The notes under the pieces are model-generated. The model did not search any database, had not been told where the DNA came from, and saw only the letters and a list, made by a program, of their open reading frames with translations. From positions 305,924,565-305,988,564 of the forward strand of contig NC_133648.1 in the NCBI RefSeq assembly GCF_009905375.1: 64,000 bases of DNA. Direction: 5' to 3'. Below are positions 55,459-64,000 of the stretch, in pieces; the stretch's first letter is position 1; every line of letters starts with the position of its first letter. The translations under genes and the position numbers were made by a program. This DNA comes from Apium graveolens. Lineage: Eukaryota > Streptophyta > Magnoliopsida > Apiales > Apiaceae.

Positions 55459-58400
55459 TGTGACACCCTCCAAACCCAATTCAGAAGTTTGGGGTTCGCA
55501 ACACACAATACATAAACGTATAAAGAAAATATTATAAGCAATGACCCTTCTTTATACAACCACGGATCGCAACAGGCCAAAGTATGAAAACAAGCCACAA
55601 CCTTAACTTTTATTATATCTACCAAATCCCAGCTAGTTTAACTTACAACTAATAATGAAATCATTCTTACAAGCTTACATAACTCAAAACTAAACATAAA
55701 GCTCCTGCTAGCTTGATCCAACTCAACCTGGAAACCTAGCTCGCATACTGGACTGAGAATCTTTACTACCAACCATTTCCTTTTTAACTTTAGAATAACA
55801 TAACAGATTCGCAAGAGTGAGCTAACTAGCTCAGCAAGTTATAATAACAATAACTAAGGTTAAACAATGATCAATTGAAATGATTTAGAGGGATCAAGTT
55901 CCTTGTCAAACAATCACTAGAATTGGATATTCATTTTAAATTTTAAAACCAAGGTTAGGCTGTTGATCAGTCACGCACTAACCCCGAGCAAGGCACACAT
56001 TTCTGCTCTATAAACTGAATCTAAGGCACACATTGGCCTAATACGACCACGAATTTGGTCCACATAAAGAAAACTATCCAATTCTAATACAATTCAATAT
56101 GATAAACATTGTAATACAATAAAACATAATCATAATTAACATGGATAAGACATTTGTTTCAGAGCATAATGAAATTCATGAGTATCACAAGGGTATATCA
56201 AGGTATATATGAAGAATAGCTTCAAGCCTGTAGAAAAATCAGGAATTAGATGAAGAATGGTTCAATGGTTATATAAGGTGTAGATCTTTGATGTTACAAG
56301 GTATTGTACAGTATATAAGTTTCTGTATATTTGAACAATTTTATTCCAGTGTTTGGTATATGGTGTATATGTATTTGAGGGGTAGTATTGTATTTGTGTT
56401 GTTTTGTATCTGGGTATTTGACAATCAATGGTTCACAATGAATAAGTCTTACAACTCAAATATCAGATGATATGATCAGGGTTTAGGGTTAAGCAACTCA
56501 ACTATCACATGCTAAAATTGGGTATAACTCAGGTATATTTAAAGCATTTGCAATATAAAATAAGAACTGATCAGGGTACTTGAAATATATCTCAAGAAAG
56601 TTTTAGAACACTTTCCTTATCATAAATGATTTCTAACTTCACTTGCATTCGTCTAACGGTTCTACTCAACAACCACTTGTCTTCTTTTTCCATGCCTCGC
56701 TTCTACTCATTGATCACTTACTTTCATTTTTTTACGCCTCATTTACTCTGCTAGGCATCACAAGTATCTATCAATACTCAATCTCATATTATTCTAATCG
56801 TCACATAGACATCATAAGTAGTAATCTACCCTTCGCTTCACCCAAATCCGATTTACGGATTGAAAGTTATGACTAAAACAGTCAAACAATAAACACATAG
56901 ACATATTACACATTAATCAGATAGCACATATCATATAGAACACAAGGTATTCGATAGAAATAATTTTTAAAAGAAGTTTTGGGGTAAAAATGATTTTTCT
57001 AGTATGTAATACGAATTTTTAAATATTTTTCGAAATTAAAACGGGTCAAAGAATCATTTTGTAAATAAATAAATAGGTTCAAATACCCGAATTCGACTTC
57101 AAAATCATTTTATAATAATTATCGAGCCTTGAACATAATTTAGAAAAATATTTTAAAGCTCGAAACTATTTTTTAGGATTTTTAAATCAAAAGAAATAAT
57201 TAAATCTAATTAAATAATCAGTTAAATTAATTAATAACTAATTAAATCAATTAATCAAATAATATTTAAATTAATTGACCAATTAAATTGATAATTTTTA
57301 ACTAAAATTAATTAACTAAATAATTCATATTTATTTTTGAATTAAAAATGAATTTTGGAATTAAAATAATGATTTTTGAAATTAAAAATGAATTTTAGAA
57401 ATTAAATAATGAATTTCTAAATTTATTTTAAAAAGAAAACCCAGAAATAGTTCATAGAATTGAAACTAAGCAAACAGAAGATCAAAATCGGGTCTCTAGC
57501 GGGTCAAAATCCGGGTCAGGAAGAACAGTCGACTAGCCGCCCCGATTTCCTAGATTCCGGCGATAGCCGGTTTTCCGGCCAATCCAATTCGTGGCCAATT
57601 ACGAATCTTTTGATATGATTTTTACACCAATCAATTCCAAAACATCTTAGCAACTCAGATATGTTCTCATCTTTTGTTTATAATCCTTTAGTCCCCGATT
57701 CCGGCCAAACGACCATTATCTCCGGTGACCTAAACCTTAACTCTAGCCACTCAATCCAGGCTCCCAACATCACATGCACTTATATGAATCAATTCGTCTT
57801 TAAATGATCTATCTACTGGTACCATTAAATCAAGCCTAGGTTTAACAGATTAAAAGTTCCCAAATTTGATTAAGAACACTCAAACCCTAATTCTTAAATT
57901 CGAGAATCAAACCTAGATTTCTCTATGTTATTGAACTCAAAATTCAACATATGATATAGCAAATTGACTAGAATTTCATGATCTATAGCATGCAATCATC
58001 AAAACACATAAACAACTTCAAAATCAAAAAGTCAAAATTTTAAATCAATTAAATTTGAATTTAATAAAATAAATAGAAAATTACTTGATGTTTCTATAGT
58101 GGTATAGATTATAGAACTTGATTGTACTTATGGGTGAGCAAAAAATTTCATAACCGTCCAAATCAACCGTTTCAAACCGGCCAAACTGAAATTTAATGGT
58201 TTTGTAACGGTTTGAATCGGTTATGGTTTCATTTTTTTAAAACCCGAAAAATAACGGTTTGGTTTGGATTTGTCTTTTATACCGCCCGTTATATCCAAAC
58301 CACCCGAATTTATTAAAATATTTTATTTATATATTTTAAGGATACATATATTAGATAAATTATTAATATTTATAAGTAGTTGAATCCATGTTATGTTAAG

Positions 58401-59445
58401 TGCACTTGAATGTTACATATTGAAGTTAAAAAATCCAAATTATTACATAATGAATTTGTTTAGTTGATAATTTATTAACTTATTAAATTTTTTACCTAGT
58501 AAATATATGCACATATTTTTCTTAACGGTTTAAACGGAAACCGCCCAACCCGAACCGTTATAGTTTGGGTGGTTTGGTTATATCAGTAACGGTTATGGTT
58601 ACGGTAATGGTTAAGTAAAATGTAAAACCGCTAAATTTGGTTTGGATGGTTATGAGCTCTAAACCCGCCCATTTCACCCGATACTCACCCCTAATTGTAC
58701 TCATCAAGAGCTTCGATTCGACTACTTGCACACCCAAATCGGAGTTCGATAACGCCTTCGAATCCTCATTTGATTATGAAGAATGCGATGAATTATAGGG
58801 TTTATCTCTGGAAATTATATAATTTTATTGTTTAATTGTGTTTATCTGTACAAATTAAGATACTGTATTGGCTATTTATATTTACTGAATATTGGTACCC
58901 CGTTGGATCATACAATATATAAAAATAGAATACTTAATCATTAAGTATTAATAAAACCTATCCAATTCGGTACCGATTTTAGGATGATTATCAAAACCGG
59001 GATTTTTGTAAATACAGTCTTGGTCTCAGCACTTTGGTTACATGAATTACAAGAAGATAATATAATAGTTAAATCAAAATATCTCATTTCTCAAAAATAC
59101 TGGTTTTATCTGTTTACCGAAACGAAAATAGTATCGTAAAATTTGCGCGGGGAACCGCACAGGTAAAATCGTACTCCGGATCGAATAAGTTAAAATACGG
59201 AAAATTCTCGAAATAATCAAATTAGGTTAGAAAGGAGTTTTTCCGAAAATTCAGGGTGATAAAAACGTAAAAGTGGTTGAAGTTGGACGATTCCCGATTA
59301 TTTAAAATAATTGATAATAAATTTAAAAAATAGTTTATTAAATCTATAAATCCTTTATACAATCATATAACAACATATAAATTAACAGAAAAATATTAAA
59401 ATTATCTATACTTTATTTTAAACGTATAAAAATTAAAATTTCACA
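55459..59445 (-). mobile_element. Tekay-type 3' LTR with a nested MITE
   Basis: On the minus strand it begins TGTGAAATTTTAA and ends GGAGGGTGTCACA, so the ends match as TGTGA/TCACA. Without the MITE and its duplication it is about 3.4 kb, close to the solo LTR at 50070-53356. The TATA string tataaatagcc is at 58870-58880. No typical polypurine tract is visible at 59446 onward. No gene inside. Confidence 0.7.
58129..58693. mobile_element. hAT-like MITE
   Basis: 565 bp flanked by the perfect 8-bp duplication ATTGTACT (58121-58128 and 58694-58701). The ends are inverted: TATGGGTGAGCA on the left, and TAGGGGTGAGTA as the complement of the right. The subterminal parts are rich in aaccgtt/aacggtt repeats, and the centre is AT-rich. 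No coding capacity. An 8-bp duplication with GGGTGAG ends is typical of hAT MITEs. Confidence 0.88.
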
Positions 59446-59475
59446 AAATTTATCACTCATCTAAGTAAACCTAAT

Positions 59476-62400
59476 GAGGGTACTTTTTACGCATATCACT
59501 TTCTAACTCTCAGGTTGACTCTTCATCCCTTGGGTTTCTTCACAATACACTTACTAACTCTATACTTTATTCCTTAACACTTTCTCTCTCTTTTCTAGAA
59601 CCCCTATTGGATTCTCAACATAGGAAAACTCTGCCTGAAATTCTATCAGCTGAAATTCTATCACATGCCTAAAATCTGGATTATACTTTTTAAGTATTGA
59701 CACGTTAAAGACGTTATGAAGGTGCTCCATATGCGGGGGTAACGCCAATTCGCATGCTACTTTGCAGATACGCTTCAAAATTTTAAAAGGTCCAACATAT
59801 TTAGGACCCAGCTTTCCTTTCTTTCTGAATCTGGATAATCCCTTTCACATCAATACTCTTAATAGTACTAGATCTACATCTTGCAAACTTTAGGTCTTTT
59901 CTGGCTTGATCTGCATATTTCCTTTGACGATCCTGAACAACAATTTACCTTTACTGAATAATCTCGACAACTTTCTTCATCTATTATACCAACTCTGGCC
60001 CAAGTACCTTAAATTTTCCAACTTCATCCTAATTTCCTTTAAAATCAATAGCATAAACACGTAACATCTCTTCGATAATCTGAATCGTTCTTTCGTTTTT
60101 GGCCGTTAGTTTGCGAATGATAAGCTATACTCATATTTATCTTGGTTCCCATACATTCTTGAAAACTTCTCCAAAATCTTGAATTGAATTATGGATCTCG
60201 GACCGATACAATAGACAAATGGACTCCATGAATGATTACTATCTCGTTCAAATATATATAAACCAATTCGTCTAATGAAAATCTTTCATTAATAGGAAGA
60301 AAATGAGTTGACTTGGTTAGTATGTCCACTATAACCCAAATGGCGTCGGGGTTCGCTTTTGTTTTTGGTAATTCAATTATAAAATCCATTACAATATGCT
60401 CTCATTTCCACTCTGAAATTTCTAATGGTTACAATAATCCACTGGGTCTCTGATGCTTCGCTTTAATTCTTTGACATATATAAAACCTACTAACCCATTC
60501 TGAAATCTCCCTTTTCATTTATGGCCAACAACAATTCTCCTTTAAATCTCTATACATCTTGGTACTCCCGGGATGGATTAAATACTTAGAATTATGAGCT
60601 TCCTGTAAAATTTCGTTCTTCAACTCTGTCACTGATGGAATCCAAATTATGGAAGAAAAATCAAGAATACCTTGATCATTCTTTTGAGTGCATTACTCTC
60701 CTCCTACTAAACTGTTAACATCCTGATCCACTGTCTCCTCTTGACATCTCTTCATCTTTTCCTATAATTCCGGTCGAAAGGTCATACTATACATCCTTGC
60801 TTCTTTTGGATTACAAATTCTGACTTCCAATTCCAACTTCTGAAATTCCTTATATAAATATTCTGGTACAGTCAACATATTCACTTTCTCCTTTCTGTTT
60901 ATCGCGTTGCCACTACATTTGCTTTTCCCCGTGAATACAACTTCAAACTCTTATGGTTCATATAAATCTCATACCTTTCTCCACATAGATAATGTCTACA
61001 ATTTTTCAAAGAAAATACTATTGCTTCCATTTCCAAGTCATGAATGGTATGCTTCTGCTCATGAGGTTTCAGTTGTCTAGACGCATATACAATGACTTTA
61101 TCATTCTGCATCAAAACACAATCTAATTCCTTATGTTAAGCATTACTATAAATTACAAACTTTCCTTGGTCATCTGAAAGTGATAAAATAGGTGTCATGA
61201 TCAATCTCTTATTTAATTCCTAAAAACTTTCTTCACACTTTTCATTCCATATAAACTTCTCACTTTTCCTGGTAAGCTTCGTCAAAGGTGTTGCAATCTC
61301 AAGGAATCTTAAGCAAATTTTCGATATCCTGCCAATCCTAAGAAACTTCTTAATTCTGTTGGTGTTTTTGGTCTTTCCCAATTTCTAATAGATTCAATCT
61401 TCACTGAATCCACTGACTATATATCTTAAGAATTAAACTCCCTGTAACCAAAACTCACACCTTGAAAACATAACATACAACTTCCCTCTTCTCACAATTC
61501 CCAAGGCTATTCTTAAATGCTCCTTATGGTCCTTTGTCAACTTTGAGTAAATCATGATATCATCTATATATACAATTACAAACTTATCCAGATATTCCTT
61601 AAAGATTCTGTTCATCAAGTCCATAAATGTTCTTGGGGCTTTGGTCAATCTAAAAGGCATTACTAGAATTTCATAATGACCGTACCTAGTTCAGAAAGCT
61701 ATCTTCGGTATGTCCTCAGGTTTAATCTTTAATTTGGTGATACCCAGATCTCAGATCAATCTTAGAAAAATACTTTGCTCCTCTCAGCTGATCAAAAACA
61801 TTGTCGATTCAAGGTAATGGATACTTGTTCTTGGTAGTAAACTTGTTGAGTTCTCAATAGTCGATACATAATCTTATGCTTCCATATTTCTTCTTAATAA
61901 CTAACACCGGTGCACCTCATGGGGATACATTAGGTCTGATTACTCCTTTTTCTAATAATTCTTGTAATTTGCTTCACCACTTCCTTCATTTCAACTGATG
62001 CCCTTCTATACGGGGCCTTAAATACAGGTTTCGTTCAAGGTGCTAAGTCGATTGCGAATTCAATTTCTCTTTCTGGAGGAAGTCCTGGTAACTCGTCTAG
62101 AAACACGTCTAGAAACTCATTGATTACTAGAAAATCTTCAAGTTTTGTTGGCTCCTGACTTTTTTTTATCACAAAATAAATATAGTGCTCACGTCTTTTC
62201 CACAATAACCTTTTAGTTTGAATCATCATTAAAAACTTATTTACTTGCCTTTGACCTCTAAACGTCATCATATTCTCTTTCGGTGTCTTCAGATTTACCT
62301 TCTTATTACGATAGTCTATCTGAGCATCACGCTTAAATAGTCAGTCTATTTCTTAGAATAATGTTAAATTCTCCAATCTTAAACAGTATCAAATCAACAC

Positions 62401-62800
62401 GAACTTATTTCCAGAATTCTCAATTTCATAATTGCTACATACTTGGTTAATAGATACACGTTCTTAATTTGCTAGTTTTATAGTCATGATCTCACTTAAT
62501 AGTTTATTTGGGCAATTCAACTTATCAACAAAATCTCGAGAAATAATTGGTCGAGTTGCTCCTGACTCTACTAACACTTTAGCACATAAGGAATTCACAC
62601 TAACCATTCCTGCTATAACATCCGTACTCTGAATAACATATTTCACAGACATATCATAAACTCTTGCTTTTTGAGACTTATTCACAATCGGAGTAGATCC
62701 CATAATTCTTAGCGCATCACTGATTCTGGCTGATAATTTACAATCCTTTCCATATGCTCTGGTTTCTCACACTTAAAAACATGTAAATCTAATAGTTGGA
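59476..62800 (-). pseudogene. gag end and pol of the Tekay-type element, broken
   Basis: Minus-strand order: CCHC knuckle remnant with a one-base insertion (62735-62790); protease (62703-62464), reading VESGATRP where the catalytic aspartate is replaced by glutamate; RT N-terminal linker (ELPGLPPEREIEFAIDLAP, about 62035-62095); RT palm (61660-61433) with [12 protein letters not shown]; RNase H (61114-60899), with [18 protein letters not shown], missing its middle between HKSLK and GKANVVA; integrase core (60389-60189) with MDFIIELPKTKANPD and a second block ending SVRDP where SDRDP is usual; integrase end (59778-59560); and a chromodomain remnant with a stop (NPRDEEST, then ELESDM, 59541-59476). 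Many frameshifts and stops; not functional. Confidence 0.82.
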
Positions 62801-62840
62801 ACTTTGCCTGCTTGATTCTTGGTAGGCTGATTTTTTTTGG

Positions 62841-64000
62841 AAAACTTTTATAAAGAACAACAGTGTAACAAAATAACTAGAAGTATCCATTATTCAATAA
62901 ATTTATAGTTGAAAAAGAAAGAATGAGTAATAATTTGAATATGAATGAGACAACCATATTGGTACTTAAGATGGCCTATCTTTCATACCATATGGCATAC
63001 ATCACATGATTAGGTGGCGTCCCACCCGACTCTTCATCATTCGGACAAAGCGTCTTACCATAATAATGTTTTTCTTACAGAAAGCTAAACTTGAGGGGAA
63101 AATGATTATGAAAGGAATACAACAATCTTCTTTTACCTATCGCTTCATAGAACTTATTAATGACCAATACTTATTCAGGATTCAAGAAGAATATACACTG
63201 TAGTATTGTAGAAAAGAACGATATCATTGGTCGCCATTTACATTTTACTTATGTAAACTTTCAGGGCTTGTTCGATCGATAGACCCCATTTCAAGTCATA
63301 TAATAACTTCATAACATCCACTGGAATGCTTTCATAAGTTGATCTCTATAATAGATTTCTTTATTAAGTCTTGTACCTTTAGCGTCGTGTCTTCACGTTC
63401 AATATTTTAATAATTTAATAATAATTACGTTCCTATGAGATTTATAATCATAACTTAAAATTTCGTCTATGCTAACAGTAATATTCTACTTAGAAAAATC
63501 TGGAAATTTTCTCAATCCTTTTCGATCACACTCAAGCTTCTTTTAAATCAATAAATTATTTAAACTCTAATAGTCTCAGGAATTGGATAAATAATGTCTC
63601 CGCACGCTGATTCTATTGTTAATATTATTAAACAAGGTTTACACTCTTCTGTTGAGAAAATTTAAAACTTCTTCGTGATTGCGGGTCCACTTGGCCCTTT
63701 GAATTAACCACACTAATTCTAGTACAAGTATTCTTCTAAGTACTCTGAATCTTATAGCAAGAAACTCAAGTAGTAATTTGACAACCAATTTTAAAACTTA
63801 TTTTATTTAAAGAACCTTTAGAAATTTTTGTTAAGAAAATCTTTTTCGAAAACTGGTTTAAAATTTTGAAAATCACACATCTGGTCGTCATTATCATATG
63901 AGTTGGTTGTTGTCCTCCTTAACCATAATAAGGTACAAAATTGAAGAAACAATCACATAAGAGTCCTTCCACTTCAATCTATCTTCTACCCTTTATTGGG
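62841..64000. other. no recognisable feature
   Basis: 1.16 kb of AT-rich sequence. It should contain the gag N-terminus of the Tekay-type element if that were intact, but no gag motif was seen on either strand. The short open frame at 63006-63203 has no recognisable motif. A different insertion or deep decay are both possible. Confidence 0.4.

Larger units (their letters stand above)
55459..62840 (-). mobile_element. Ty3/gypsy Tekay-type chromovirus, decayed
   Basis: On the minus strand: zinc knuckle and protease, RT, RNase H, integrase, chromodomain remnant, then a long 3' LTR. The sequence style (YIDD, the integrase block and the LPPHMEHLHNVFNVSILKKY tail) is that of Tekay/Del chromoviruses. 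The gag N-terminus and 5' LTR were not found; the right limit is approximate. Confidence 0.78.

Noticed and set aside
56288..56876. Short plus-strand ORFs in the Tekay-type LTR
   Set aside because: They lie in LTR sequence antisense to the element, with no motif and hydrophobic, low-complexity content.

Overview
The window is a block of AT-rich plant nuclear DNA made almost entirely of nested LTR retrotransposons. It carries Athila-type and Tekay-type Ty3/gypsy elements, several Ty1/copia elements of the Maximus/SIRE type (initiator-tRNA-Met primer site, long gag with coiled coil, large extra ORF after pol), an Angela-like copia solo LTR and a hAT-like MITE. This mix points to a flowering plant, probably a eudicot; the species cannot be named from the sequence. 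I found no host protein gene, no rRNA or tRNA gene, no CRISPR array and no prokaryotic system.

Layout. 1-7624: 3' part of an Athila element (+) with an open pol frame (2-3394), an env-like ORF (3846-5018), a duplicated polypurine tract and a 3' LTR (6161-7624). 7626-9262: small gag-only element (-) with a complete 3' LTR and a 167-bp stump of its 5' LTR. 9263-27780: 5'-truncated copia element O (+). Its 3' LTR is split into three pieces by a solo LTR (12186-13719, target duplication GTAGA) and by a complete 13.2-kb copia element A (14437-27607, -, target duplication CTTGT). 27781-28611: no recognisable element. 28612 to about 34290: truncated copia element B (-). 34289-35054 and 47572-48648: two diverged copies of an unidentified repeat X flanking a 12.5-kb decayed copia element E (35055-47571, +), whose LTRs hold a 60-bp tandem array. 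48649-55458: copia element C (+), its gag split by a 3.3-kb gypsy solo LTR (50070-53356, target duplication GCAAT). 55459 to about 62840: decayed Tekay-type element (-), with a 565-bp MITE in its LTR (target duplication ATTGTACT). 62841-64000: nothing identified.

How the parts work. Within each element gag builds the particle, protease, integrase, reverse transcriptase and RNase H carry out retrotransposition, and the LTRs carry promoter and ends. Only the Athila pol looks undamaged; even there the env-like ORF begins with GTG where ATG is expected. The copia and Tekay genes carry stops, frameshifts or lost catalytic residues.

Most interesting: (i) in copia elements A/O, B and C a family-specific short word is repeated in the U3 promoter region, and in A and B the same word recurs inside the genes; (ii) the extra ORFs of copia A and B and the env-like ORF of the unrelated Athila element seem to share a domain; (iii) a GC-rich double palindrome occurs three times in Athila; (iv) a 60-bp LTR tandem repeat keeps a 20-residue reading frame. 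All comparisons were made by eye.
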